A stretch of 43,745 nucleotides of DNA from Acidobacteriota bacterium. Its GTDB lineage: Bacteria; Acidobacteriota; Terriglobia; Bryobacterales; Bryobacteraceae. Shown one piece after another: positions 9,034 through 17,613 of the stretch. Below the pieces are notes generated by a model. It made no database searches. It saw only the letters and a list, made by a program, of their open reading frames with translations, and was not told the origin of the DNA. Each line of letters opens with the position of its first letter. The stretch's first letter is position 1. A program made the position numbers and the translations under genes. The stretch spans positions 1 to 43,745 of the forward strand of contig CANIVU010000075.1 of assembly GCA_947470805.1 (NCBI GenBank), given 5' to 3'.

Positions 9034-12000
9034 TTAGAACTCCAGGCGGAGGGAGACCTGGCCGGTGCGGCCGCCGCCGAAGTCGACGCCACGGGCTCCG
9101 GTGATACGGCCAAAGTTGTTGTTGGCAATATCGAGGACGGGGTCGCCGAGGTTAGTCCAGTTGGGGGCGTTGGTGAAGCTGCCTTCCGCCCGCATACGGA
9201 CACGCTCGGTGATCACGAACTTCTTGCTCAGCGAGGCGTTTAGACCGAACGTTCCCGGACCCGTCAGGATGCCGACGCCGGAGTTACCGAAACGGCCGAT
9301 CGGGTTGGGATCAACACCGGGACGGGCGCCGACGGCGCAGTTGAACTGCAGAGCGCCGGGAGCGCGGCCGGGGCAGAGGAAGGCGTTGCGGTCGAGCCAG
9401 CCATCCCGGGTGGGATCGGAGAGTTCACCGTTGGCGATGCGGTCCGGACGGGAGGCGCCGCGGCTGGCGGCGTTGGTGCCGGACGGATCGCCACCGTTGA
9501 AGGTGGGCGTCAGGAATGGGCCGGTCTGGAGGGTGAGAATGCTGGAGACCTGCCAACCACCGAGAACCAGATCCGCGGCACGGCTGGCGGTGGACATGAA
9601 CTTACGGCCCTTGCCGAACGGGAGTTCGTAGACCATGGTGCTGACGAAGCGGTGACGGCGGGTGGCGTAAACGTTGCCACGGTCGGCACGGCGGTCGAGC
9701 GAGTTGGTGAGACGTCCGCCACCGGTTTCACCGGCGAAGCCGCTGGGAGCCGGGCCGGCGTTATCGGCGAGGTTCTTGGCGAGCGTGTAGGCGGTGGTGA
9801 AGCTGATCCCGTTGGCAAAACGACGGTTCAATTCAGCCTGCAGCGAGTTGTAGTTGGCGTTGGCGCCGGCGTCACGGCTGAAGATCAGGCCGAAGTTGGG
9901 GAAGGGCCGATCGAGGCTGGTGCGGTTGGCGTAGAAGTTGGTGGACGGAGCCATCTGGTTGACGTCGGGCGCCCAGGGGAGGTTGGTGGACTTGTTGCCG
10001 ATGTAGGAGACACGGAGGCCCATGTTGTTAGCCAATTCCCGGTCGATGGAGAACATCCACTGGTTCATGACGGGCGGTTTGAAATCGATCTGGTTGGCGG
10101 TGCGGAACTCGAAGGTGCCGAGCGAGCCGCCACGGACGCCGCTACCGGGGGTGCGGGTATCGGGGAGGCTGAAGATGGGTTTGCCATCGGTGCCGACGTT
10201 GTTGAAGTTACGCACGTCGGACTGCACGGTGCCGGTGAGCGAGAAGAAGACGCTGCCGAGCAGGATCATGTTGTACATGCCGTAGCTGGTGCGGAGGGTG
10301 GTCTTGTCGTTCAGGCGGTAGGCGAAGCCCAGGCGAGGCAGGAACTGCGCCTTATAGGTGTTGCGCAGGGCTTCCGGGAGGCCGGCTTCCTTGGCGGTGA
10401 CGATGGGGGTACAACCGATGCCATTGATGGCAGCGCTGGGGCAGGCGTTGATGGAGAGCAGCGCGCCGGGGGCGAGGAACTGCTTGGCCTGCGGGTCGCT
10501 CATGATGACGACCTTGCCGGTGCGGGCAACGGTGCGGTCGAAGTTGCCGATGTTGAAGCCGGCGTCGGCATAGCCGGGGTGGAGTTCGTAGCGAACGCCG
10601 ATGTCCATGGTCAGCTTCTTGGAGATGCGCATGGTGTCCTGGACGAAGGTCTTGTAGTGCTTGGCGCGGCCGTCGTTATCGCGGGTGACAACGGCGATGG
10701 CGCTGGAGACCGGGGTTCCGAGGAGGAAGTCGGCGAAGGGTTCACGGGCGAAGTTGCCGGAGAAGGAGAAGTCGCCGTAGTTGTCGCCGCCGGTGAAGCC
10801 GAGGGCGGACTGGCCGATGAGGCGGCGGATGTCGACGCCGGTCTTGATGGTATGGCGGCCTTTGATCCAGGTCAGGTTGTTGATGAACTGACGGTTGGAG
10901 GAGACGCCGAAACCGGGGCGGCCTTTATTGAAGGACGTGTAGTTGGTGATGGCAAAATTGGGCAGGCCGTTGAAGAAGATGTCCTTCTGGATGTCCTTCA
11001 GGTTGAGCCCATTGGTAAAGCTGCGGCCATCGAAGTTGAAGATCGTTGCCGTTTCCGACTGGACGGCGCCGAAGCGGAATTCGTTCAGGAGGGTGGGCTT
11101 GATGGTCCAGGTCCAGGAGGCGGAACCCTGGTAGTACTTGGCGCTGGCGGTATCGCTGGGGAGCGTGAGGTTGTTGGCGCCGGTGGAGGGGTTGTCCTTC
11201 GTATTGAAGCGGGCGTACATGGAGTGCTTCGAGTTGAAGTTGTGGTCGACGCGGACGTCGTACTGGTTGGAGCGGAGGGTGGTGTCGACATTCTTGCGGA
11301 AGTTCGAGTTCGAACGGCGATCGGTGGTGCCGAAGTTGATGTCGGGGTAGAAGGGGATGATGGCCTTCGCAACCGGGTTAATGCGGCTGGCCGGGATGAT
11401 GGCTCCCGGGAAGGGGACGTTGGTGAAGGGGTCTTGAACGGCGACGCCTTCCCGGCTGAAGTCGCCGTTCTTCACGAAGGTGGTGGGGACGGTGTTCTGG
11501 ACCGTGCTTTGGCGCGGGTAGCGCATGGATTCCCAGGTGAAGTAGAAGAACGTCTTGTTTTTGCCGTTGTAGAGTTTGGGCAGAACGAGAGGGCCGCCGA
11601 CGGTGGCGCCGAAGGTGTTGCCGATTTTAGCGGGAAGGACGGACTGGCCGAAGCTGCGGGCGTCGAGGGCGCGGTTCTGGTGATACCAGAAGAGGGCGCC
11701 GTGATACTCGTTGGTGCCGGACTTGGAGGTGACGGTGATGTCGCCGGGCTGGCCGAATTCGGCGGTGTTGCCGACGCCCTGGACGCGGATTTCGCCGATG
11801 GATTCGACGGAGAGGAACTGGTTGGTGTTGACGCTGTTGCCGGTCAACTGGGTGATGGCAATACCGTCGACGGTGGACTCCGATTGAGCGGGGAGGCCGC
11901 CCTGGATGGAGAGGCCGAGGCCGTTATCGGCCTGGACACCGGGGAGGGCTTGCAGCATGGCGTAGGGGCTGGTGGAGCCGGAGCCGCGGACGTTGGAGGG

Positions 12001-12429
12001 AAGGTTCAGGACCTTTTCCGGGGTGAGGGTGGAGGAGATGGCCGGGTTATCGGTGGCGATGACGCCGGCGGTGGAGGTGACTTCGACGGTGGTGGCGGTG
12101 TCGCCGACTTGGAGAGAGGCATCGACGCGGAGCGTTTGGCGGGCAACGAGGGTGAGGCCGTTGGCGTTGTAGGAACGGAAGCCAGGGGCGGACACGGCCA
12201 CTTGGTAGATGCCGGCTTTCACGTTCTGGAATTCATAGTTGCCGTTGGCGTCGGAGGCGCCTTCACGGGAGTTGTTTTCAGCAGTGTTGGTGAGGCGTAC
12301 TTTGGCGTTGCGAATGACGGCACCGGAGCTGTCCTTGACTTCGCCGAGGACGACACCGAACGTCGATTGCGCGTAGGTGCTGAGGCACGCGAACGCGAGA
12401 AGCATTGGGTATCGAATTGTTCGAGACAT
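9034..12429 (-). CDS. TonB-dependent receptor, Oar-like, second copy
   Basis: Outer-membrane receptor of 1131 aa. A signal peptide (MSRTIRYPMLLAFACLSTYA) is followed by a CarboxypepD_reg domain at about 25-110 (GVVLGEVKDSSGAVIRNAKV, NVKAGIYQVAVSAPGFRSYN), a plug with TVDGIAITQLTGN and AEFGQPGDITVTSKSGTN, and a barrel ending in TGQVSLRLEF. The terminal Phe is typical of BAM-assembled barrels. Its N-terminal half aligns by eye with the receptor at 767-4237, but the two are clearly distinct paralogues. The substrate is unknown. The gene is bounded by palindromes on both sides and has a G9 tract (C9 on the coding strand) 44-52 nt before its start. Confidence 0.93.
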   Translation of the reverse strand: MSRTIRYPMLLAFACLSTYAQSTFGVVLGEVKDSSGAVIRNAKVRLTNTAENNSREGASDANGNYEFQNVKAGIYQVAVSAPGFRSYNANGLTLVARQTLRVDASLQVGDTATTVEVTSTAGVIATDNPAISSTLTPEKVLNLPSNVRGSGSTSPYAMLQALPGVQADNGLGLSIQGGLPAQSESTVDGIAITQLTGNSVNTNQFLSVESIGEIRVQGVGNTAEFGQPGDITVTSKSGTNEYHGALFWYHQNRALDARSFGQSVLPAKIGNTFGATVGGPLVLPKLYNGKNKTFFYFTWESMRYPRQSTVQNTVPTTFVKNGDFSREGVAVQDPFTNVPFPGAIIPASRINPVAKAIIPFYPDINFGTTDRRSNSNFRKNVDTTLRSNQYDVRVDHNFNSKHSMYARFNTKDNPSTGANNLTLPSDTASAKYYQGSASWTWTIKPTLLNEFRFGAVQSETATIFNFDGRSFTNGLNLKDIQKDIFFNGLPNFAITNYTSFNKGRPGFGVSSNRQFINNLTWIKGRHTIKTGVDIRRLIGQSALGFTGGDNYGDFSFSGNFAREPFADFLLGTPVSSAIAVVTRDNDGRAKHYKTFVQDTMRISKKLTMDIGVRYELHPGYADAGFNIGNFDRTVARTGKVVIMSDPQAKQFLAPGALLSINACPSAAINGIGCTPIVTAKEAGLPEALRNTYKAQFLPRLGFAYRLNDKTTLRTSYGMYNMILLGSVFFSLTGTVQSDVRNFNNVGTDGKPIFSLPDTRTPGSGVRGGSLGTFEFRTANQIDFKPPVMNQWMFSIDRELANNMGLRVSYIGNKSTNLPWAPDVNQMAPSTNFYANRTSLDRPFPNFGLIFSRDAGANANYNSLQAELNRRFANGISFTTAYTLAKNLADNAGPAPSGFAGETGGGRLTNSLDRRADRGNVYATRRHRFVSTMVYELPFGKGRKFMSTASRAADLVLGGWQVSSILTLQTGPFLTPTFNGGDPSGTNAASRGASRPDRIANGELSDPTRDGWLDRNAFLCPGRAPGALQFNCAVGARPGVDPNPIGRFGNSGVGILTGPGTFGLNASLSKKFVITERVRMRAEGSFTNAPNWTNLGDPVLDIANNNFGRITGARGVDFGGGRTGQVSLRLEF

Positions 12430-12472
12430 GTTGCTTTAGGGTAACAGGTGGGGGTTAATTTGCGATGACAGA

Positions 12473-12481
12473 GGGGGGGGG
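12473..12481 (-). promoter_or_regulatory. Homopolymeric C9 tract upstream of TonB receptor
   Basis: Nine consecutive C residues on the coding strand lie 44-52 nt before the ATG at 12429, where a promoter or 5' leader would be expected. Tracts of this kind can vary in length by slippage and alter expression of surface proteins. Variation here is inferred only from the tract itself. Confidence 0.4.
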
Positions 12482-12497
12482 CGTGACCGGGTCGGGG

Positions 12498-12526
12498 AAT
12501 TCCTGGGTGACAGTCACCCAGGAATT
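12498..12526. repeat. Perfect 29-bp palindrome overlapping the UvrC-like gene stop
   Basis: AATTCCTGGGTGAC-A-GTCACCCAGGAATT is a perfect 14+1+14 inverted repeat. It contains the stop codon of the minus-strand UvrC-like gene (12514-12516). No T run follows on the minus strand, so a factor-independent terminator is unlikely. It shares the AATT ends and the GTGAC core with the other palindromes around the receptor gene. Confidence 0.8.
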
Positions 12527-13632
12527 GTCTGGGTGGCGCGGTGGACCATGTTGACGAGTTTGCGGTAGCTGAGGGATTGGGGTGTGGGGAAGTTGAGCCA
12601 CTCGCCGTCGCGCCAGGTGCTGTAGAACCAGCGGGCGAGGATGGCCAGATGTTCGGCGCGTTCGGATTGGGCGATGAGCGGGGGCGTTTGGGATTCGACG
12701 AGTTCGCGGAGGCGGCGGTCGAGCGAGATGGGATGGCCGTCGACGGGGAGGAGGTTGAATTCGATGGGGTCGAGCCAGGCGCCATCGAGGAGGAAGATGA
12801 GCGTGACGGTGTTGGGGGTGGGAGATTTGAGGACGGCTACGCCGTTCATAGTCGCCGCGCCGGTGGCGAGTTCGTCGCGAAGGCGCCAGACGCTTTGGAT
12901 CTTTTCGATGCGGCGGTGCTGGCGGGCGGCTTCTTCGAACTCCATGTCGGCGCTGAAGCGGTCGCGCATGCGTTCGACGGTTTCCATCAGGGAGCGGCCT
13001 TCGGTGGAGAGGAATTCGACGAGGCGTCCCACTTCGCTCTGGTATTCATCGCGGGTGACGGCGTCCTGGCAGGGGCGGAGGCATTGGGCCATTTCGCCGT
13101 AGATGCAGCCGGGGTGATCGGGGTGGGGGTCGAGATCGTCTTGGCAGCGGCGGACCTGGAAGAGATCGAGGGTGGCCTTTTCGAACTCTTCGGCGGAGGC
13201 GCGGGAGCGGAAGGGGCCGAAGGCGATGCCGCGGGCGGCGGGGCGGACGGTGACCTGGGTCCTTGGGAAAGCGGTGCGGGTGAGGAGGCGCATGTAGGAG
13301 GGCATGCGGAGGTTGCAAAGTTTGACGTAGCTGTCCGGGTGGTGGTGGCGGGCGAGTTGGTAGAAGAGGACCGCCGATTCGAGGCGGGAGTTTGTTGGCC
13401 AGTATTGGACGGTCTCGACGAGGCCGCGGAGGTTGAGGGCGGCGCGGCGTTTATCGTCGGCCTTGAGCAGGCGGCGGAGGCGGCGGCCGAGGAGGGCTGA
13501 TTTGGAGAGATAGGGTTGGCCGCCGGTGGCTGTTAAGAGGAAGACGGCTGGAGTGTCCGGGATGGTGGCCAGGAGTTCATCGAGCGCGGGGCCGGGCGGC
13601 GGGAGGGCGAGCGAGATGGGTTCAGCGGCCAT
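12514..13632 (-). CDS. UvrC-like protein lacking the C-terminal endonuclease domain
   Basis: The 372-aa product follows the order of the UvrC N-terminal half. A GIY-YIG-like region lies at about 25-110 (DTPAVFLL, QPYLSKSALLGRRLRRLL, SRLESAVL). GIAFGPFRSRASAEE follows near 135, then a Cys-rich stretch CIYGEMAQCLRPCQ near 175 as in UvrC. A UVR motif, DMEFEEAARQHRRIEKIQ, lies near 230. There is no RNase H-like endonuclease or HhH domain. The signature residues are altered: GIY reads AVF and YIGK reads LSKS, while the following Arg and a Glu in LESAVL remain. Cho-type single-incision nucleases have a similar short architecture. Activity is doubtful given the substitutions. It overlaps the aldo/keto reductase gene by 11 nt. 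Confidence 0.8.
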   Translation of the reverse strand: MAAEPISLALPPPGPALDELLATIPDTPAVFLLTATGGQPYLSKSALLGRRLRRLLKADDKRRAALNLRGLVETVQYWPTNSRLESAVLFYQLARHHHPDSYVKLCNLRMPSYMRLLTRTAFPRTQVTVRPAARGIAFGPFRSRASAEEFEKATLDLFQVRRCQDDLDPHPDHPGCIYGEMAQCLRPCQDAVTRDEYQSEVGRLVEFLSTEGRSLMETVERMRDRFSADMEFEEAARQHRRIEKIQSVWRLRDELATGAATMNGVAVLKSPTPNTVTLIFLLDGAWLDPIEFNLLPVDGHPISLDRRLRELVESQTPPLIAQSERAEHLAILARWFYSTWRDGEWLNFPTPQSLSYRKLVNMVHRATQTIPG

Positions 13633-14530
13633 AGATGGCGTAGTAGTCTTTTTCGCTGAGCGGGGGCACGTCTTTGATTTTCAGGTTTTCGGCGACGTGG
13701 GCGGGGGTGGACATGCCGACCAGGGAGACGGCGAGGCCGGGGGTGGAGCGGGAGAACTGGATGGAGCGTTGGGCGTCGGTTTCGAGGCCGGGGAAGGCGC
13801 TCGTTAGTTTTTCGGGGAGGCCTTTGGTGAGGCGGCCTTGGTAGACAGTGGCGCTGCCGATGACGGTGATGCCGAGTTCGCCGGCGGCTTGGAGGAGCGA
13901 CACACCGCCGCGTTGGGGGCGTTTGGTGAAGGCTTCAAGCATGGCGAGATTGAACGGGAGTTGGACGAAACGGAAGCGGTGGCGAGGGCCGGCGATTTCT
14001 TTGGCGAAATCGGCGAGGGCGTGGAGGGAGATTGGGTTTGCTTCGCGGCGGAAGGCGTCCCAGGTGGCCACGCCGTAGAAGCGGATTTTTCCGCTGGCGA
14101 CGAACTGTTCGCAGCGTTCGAAGGCGGCGTGGATCTGGGCTTCGAAGTTCTCGGTTTGGGTTTCGGGGTTGTGGAGGTAGAAGACGTCGAGTTGGTTGAC
14201 GTTCAGGTTTTGGAGGCTGGCATTCAGGTTGGCTTCGAGGAAATCGGGGGCTAGGGAGTGGCCGCGCTTTTCGATTTCGTAGCCGGCTTTGGTGCAGATG
14301 ATTAGCTCGTCACGGTTGGCACCGGCGATGGCGCGGCCGATCACTTTTTCGGAACGCTCGGCGCGGTAGTTGCGGGAGGTATCGATGACGTTGATGCCGT
14401 CGGCGATGGCGGCGCGGATGGCGGCTTCGTAGTTCGCGTCCGTGTCGTCATCGGCGGGGCCGAGATAGGTGCCGAGGCCCAGCGAGCTTAGGCGCATGCC
14501 CTGGGCGAGGCGGTAGAAGCCGTTTGGCAT
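13622..14530 (-). CDS. Aldo/keto reductase
   Basis: Cytoplasmic NAD(P)H-dependent oxidoreductase of 302 aa with a TIM barrel. The catalytic tetrad is visible: Asp and Tyr in NVIDTSRNYRAER (near 48-57), Lys in IICTKAGYE (near 82), and His in DVFYLHNPETQ (near 116). The cofactor-binding end has GSATVYQGRL and later SLVGMSTPAHVAEN. The physiological substrate cannot be read from the sequence; galactose-dehydrogenase- and general-stress-like members are related. It lies 5 bp after the DoxX/thioredoxin-like gene and overlaps the UvrC-like gene, so the three are probably one transcript. Confidence 0.9.
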   Translation of the reverse strand: MPNGFYRLAQGMRLSSLGLGTYLGPADDDTDANYEAAIRAAIADGINVIDTSRNYRAERSEKVIGRAIAGANRDELIICTKAGYEIEKRGHSLAPDFLEANLNASLQNLNVNQLDVFYLHNPETQTENFEAQIHAAFERCEQFVASGKIRFYGVATWDAFRREANPISLHALADFAKEIAGPRHRFRFVQLPFNLAMLEAFTKRPQRGGVSLLQAAGELGITVIGSATVYQGRLTKGLPEKLTSAFPGLETDAQRSIQFSRSTPGLAVSLVGMSTPAHVAENLKIKDVPPLSEKDYYAIYGR

Positions 14531-14535
14531 GCGGG

Positions 14536-15462
14536 CTACTCGATGAAGCCTTGCTTGCGGAGGGTGGCTTCGGGTTCGGCTTCGTCGAAGCGCTGGAGAC
14601 CGGTTTTCATTCGGCCGTGTTCGAGGACAACGGCGTAGGGCGGGTCACCGAAGGGGAAGAGAACTTTGAGCGATTCGTGGTCGAGCGAGTTGACGCCTTT
14701 GAGGCCGGTCGACTCCATGAAGTACTGGCCGAAGCGCTGGACACGGGTGGGGAGGCCGACGATTTTGACGTCGGGCTTCCAGGTGTGTTTGGCCAAGCGG
14801 CGGGCGGCGTCATTGCAGTGGGAGCATTCGGGATCGTAGAAGTAGAGGAGGATTTTGCCTTGCTGGAGCGAGTAGGGCTTGCCGTCGACGGTGATGGTGT
14901 CGGGGGCTTTGGTGCCGGATTGGCGGGACTCGGTAATGCCGTAGGCGGCGCCGGCGAAGACGAGGATGGAGGCGAGGATGAGCCCCGCGCCTTTGAACCC
15001 TTCGCTGTTGTGGGCCCACCAGCCGGCGAGGGCGGCCATGACGATCATGGCTCCATCGGACCAGAAGAAGGCGGGGCCGACGGCGCGTTTGAGCCAGGGG
15101 AAGCAGGTGCAATCCATGCCCTGGAGGGCGGTGTAGTTCCAGCCCATGTAGACCATGAAGGCGACGAGCATGCCGGAGCAGAGCAGGGCGCCCCAGCGGC
15201 GGTAGCGGGGGATGATGAGCAGCAGGCCGCCGAAGATTTCGGAGACGCCGAAGAAGAGAGCGGTGAGGACGGCAAGGTTGGCCGGGACGAGCATCTGGTT
15301 CATGCGGGTGGATGCACCGAGGTGATCGGTGAGTTTCCAGAGGCCGGCTCCGATGAAGAAAACCCCAATTAACACGGCGCAAATCCAAGCCACGGCGTTC
15401 TTCCAGGAGGGGAGATCGACGAAGGCGGGAGCGGGGGAGGCCTGTGCCATACTGTCTTGCAT
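14536..15462 (-). CDS. DoxX/MauE-like membrane protein with C-terminal thioredoxin-like domain
   Basis: About 308 aa. The N-terminal half has four to five membrane helices in DoxX/MauE style (AVAWICAVLIGVFFIGAGLW; LAVLTALFFGVSEIFGGLLL; GALLCSGMLVAFMVYMGW; AALAGWWAH; LILASILVFAGAAYGI), with a CTCFPW motif between helices. The last 100 residues resemble a thioredoxin-like fold with the redox motif DPECSHCNDAA. The likely role is periplasmic disulfide or quinone-linked electron transfer. I used the ATG at 15462; the ATG at 15450 is equally plausible. Either way the start abuts the divergent amidohydrolase start, leaving no intergenic space. Confidence 0.82.
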   Translation of the reverse strand: MQDSMAQASPAPAFVDLPSWKNAVAWICAVLIGVFFIGAGLWKLTDHLGASTRMNQMLVPANLAVLTALFFGVSEIFGGLLLIIPRYRRWGALLCSGMLVAFMVYMGWNYTALQGMDCTCFPWLKRAVGPAFFWSDGAMIVMAALAGWWAHNSEGFKGAGLILASILVFAGAAYGITESRQSGTKAPDTITVDGKPYSLQQGKILLYFYDPECSHCNDAARRLAKHTWKPDVKIVGLPTRVQRFGQYFMESTGLKGVNSLDHESLKVLFPFGDPPYAVVLEHGRMKTGLQRFDEAEPEATLRKQGFIE

Positions 15463-17092
15463 GTTCCCCATTTTAGCTGTGCTTTTGGTCGGAATGGCGG
15501 GGGCCATGTATGCGCAGCCAGCCGACCTTGTGATTTCGAACGCCGCGATTTACACGGCGGACGCGGGCAAGCCGCGGGCGAAGGCGATGGCCGTGCGCGG
15601 CGGGCGCGTGGTGGCCATTGGCGACGAAGTGCGCGGTTTTATTGGTCCGAAGACGCAAGTTGTGGATTTGCAGGGGGCGGCGGTGATCCCCGGGCTGATC
15701 GACAGCCACGTGCATATGTCGGGGCTGGGGCAGCTGTTGGAAACGTCCGATTTGCGACATGTGAAAAGTGTGGCGGAAGTGGCGGCGATGGTGAAAGCAC
15801 GCGCGGCGCGGCTGCCGAAGGGCAGTTGGGTGCGGGCGCGGAATTGGGATCAGACCAATTGGGGAGGCGAGTTTCCGCTGCATACGGCTTTGACGGAGGC
15901 GGCGCCGGAACATCCCGTTTTTTTATCGCGGGTGGATGGGCATGCGGGGTGGGTGAACCGGAAGGCGATGGAGATTGCGGGGATCGACGATAAGACGCCG
16001 GACCCGATGGGCGGGAAGATTATCCGGGATTCGGCGGGGCATGCGACGGGGGTGTTGATTGACCGGGCGCAGGGGCTGGTGGGATCGAAGATTCCCGCGG
16101 CTACGGATGATGAGGTGTTGGCGCGGTTGCGGGCGGCGGCGCGGGAGTGCGCCCGGCTGGGGATGACGACGGTGCACGACGCTGGGATTGGGGAGCAGGA
16201 GTTGCGGGGGTATCGGAAGCTGCTGGCGGCGGGGCAGTTGCCCGTTCGGATTTACGCGATGATTGGCGGCGAAGGGGCGATGTGGAACCGGTTTCTGCAG
16301 ACGGGGCCGGAGGTGCATGAGCGGTTGACGGTGCGTTCGATTAAGTTGGTGGCTGATGGGGCGATCGGGTCCCGCGGGGCGGCTTTTTGGCAGCCGTATG
16401 CGGATGATCCGGGGAACACGGGACTGATGATTCTGAAGCAGGAGACGGTGGAGCGGGTGGCGCGGCAGGCGATGGAAAAGGGCTTTCAGGTAAACACGCA
16501 CGCCATTGGCGACCGGGCGAACCGGATGGCGCTGGATGCGTATGGGAAAGTGCTGGGCGAGAACAATGGGAAGCGGTTCCGGATAGAACACGCGCAGGCC
16601 ATTTCCCTGCCGGACTTTGCGTTGTTTAAGAAGTTCGGCGTGATTGCTTCGATGCAGTCGACGCATGCGACGAGCGATATGCGGTGGGCGATGAAGCGGT
16701 TGGGGCCGGACCGGATTGCGGGGGCGTATGCGCAGAAGCGGATGTTGAACGCGGGGGTTGTTGTGGCGAATGGCAGTGACTTTCCGGTGGAGGAGCCGAA
16801 TCCGTTGATGGGTTTTTATGCGGCGGTGAGCCGGCAGGATGTGAACGGGGAGCCTAAAGAGGGATGGCGGCCGGAGGAGCGGTTTACGCGTGAGGAGGCG
16901 TTGCGGAGTTGGACGTGGGCGGGGGCGTATGCGGCGTTTGAAGAGGACTGGAAGGGGTCGCTGGCGGTGGGGAAGGCGGCGGATTTTCTGGTGTTGAGCG
17001 GGGACATTATGACGCTGCCCTTCGCGGAGTTGCCGAAGGTGAAGGTGCAGGCAACGTATGTGGCGGGGGAGACGGTGTATAGCGACCGATGA
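15461..17092 (+). CDS. Secreted amidohydrolase, YtcJ-like
   Basis: Metal-dependent hydrolase of 543 aa. The ATG at 15461 gives a clean signal peptide (MFPILAVLLVGMAGAMYAQ), so the enzyme is probably periplasmic. The composite beta domain comes first (LVISNAAIYTADAGKPRA), then the HxH metal site in IPGLIDSHVHMSG near residue 85. Further sites are VNTHAIGDRANRMAL near 347, RIEHAQ near 375, and the catalytic Asp in VVANGSDFPVEEPNPL near 435. These match the YtcJ/amidohydrolase-3 group; natural substrates of this group are mostly unknown. It is followed by a gene that overlaps its stop (ATGA). Confidence 0.92.
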   Translation: MFPILAVLLVGMAGAMYAQPADLVISNAAIYTADAGKPRAKAMAVRGGRVVAIGDEVRGFIGPKTQVVDLQGAAVIPGLIDSHVHMSGLGQLLETSDLRHVKSVAEVAAMVKARAARLPKGSWVRARNWDQTNWGGEFPLHTALTEAAPEHPVFLSRVDGHAGWVNRKAMEIAGIDDKTPDPMGGKIIRDSAGHATGVLIDRAQGLVGSKIPAATDDEVLARLRAAARECARLGMTTVHDAGIGEQELRGYRKLLAAGQLPVRIYAMIGGEGAMWNRFLQTGPEVHERLTVRSIKLVADGAIGSRGAAFWQPYADDPGNTGLMILKQETVERVARQAMEKGFQVNTHAIGDRANRMALDAYGKVLGENNGKRFRIEHAQAISLPDFALFKKFGVIASMQSTHATSDMRWAMKRLGPDRIAGAYAQKRMLNAGVVVANGSDFPVEEPNPLMGFYAAVSRQDVNGEPKEGWRPEERFTREEALRSWTWAGAYAAFEEDWKGSLAVGKAADFLVLSGDIMTLPFAELPKVKVQATYVAGETVYSDR

Positions 17093-17613
17093 GGGTATTG
17101 CTGCTGGCTGGATTGTTTTGCGGACTGGTGGATGCCGCGCCGCGGGTGGTGCTGATGCAGGAGTTGGTGCGATTGGAGGCGATGGAGAAGAAGACGCTCC
17201 TTCTATTTCCGCTGGAGCAGCAGGGGGCGCAGTTGGAGGTGAAGTTTGAATCCAAGCGCGGGGGCGAGGGGGTGAGGGTGGCGGTGTTCGATAAGACGGG
17301 GAACGTGGCGCTGGCGGGGTCGACATATGAGTTGAGCGGGATGCTGCGGGTGCCGCTGGCGCGGGAGCGGGAGTACCGGGTGGAGATTGAGAACATGCGG
17401 CAGCGGCTGGGGCATGCGCTGGTGGATGTGGACGTTTCGCTGGTGTTTGGGAAGACGGTGGCGACGCCGGAGCCGGGGGCGGCGCGGGGCCTGGAGCCGG
17501 GGCGCCGATTGTATACAATTTGGGCGAGCCTGGGTTTGTTCGGGTTGATGGCGGGGTATGCGGCGATTCGATTGACGCCGCCGGTATTGCGACGGTTGCG
17601 AGGGGAGATCTAG
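17089..17613 (+). CDS. Exported membrane-anchored hypothetical protein
   Basis: Unrecognised 174-aa protein translationally coupled to the amidohydrolase by an ATGA overlap. It has a signal peptide (MRVLLLAGLFCGLVDA). A beta-rich extracytoplasmic region follows (residues about 20-130, with KTLLLFPLEQQGAQLEVKFE and REREYRVEIENM). A single C-terminal membrane helix, IWASLGLFGLMAGYAAI, precedes a basic cytoplasmic tail (RRLRGEI). The topology suggests a membrane-tethered periplasmic domain, perhaps an accessory of the upstream hydrolase. No known domain is evident. Confidence 0.75.
   Translation: MRVLLLAGLFCGLVDAAPRVVLMQELVRLEAMEKKTLLLFPLEQQGAQLEVKFESKRGGEGVRVAVFDKTGNVALAGSTYELSGMLRVPLAREREYRVEIENMRQRLGHALVDVDVSLVFGKTVATPEPGAARGLEPGRRLYTIWASLGLFGLMAGYAAIRLTPPVLRRLRGEI

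Noticed and set aside
9652-12444. Open plus-strand frame of 930 codons opposite the second TonB receptor
   Set aside because: Same cause; low-complexity Gly/Val/Glu/Asp translation with no motif.
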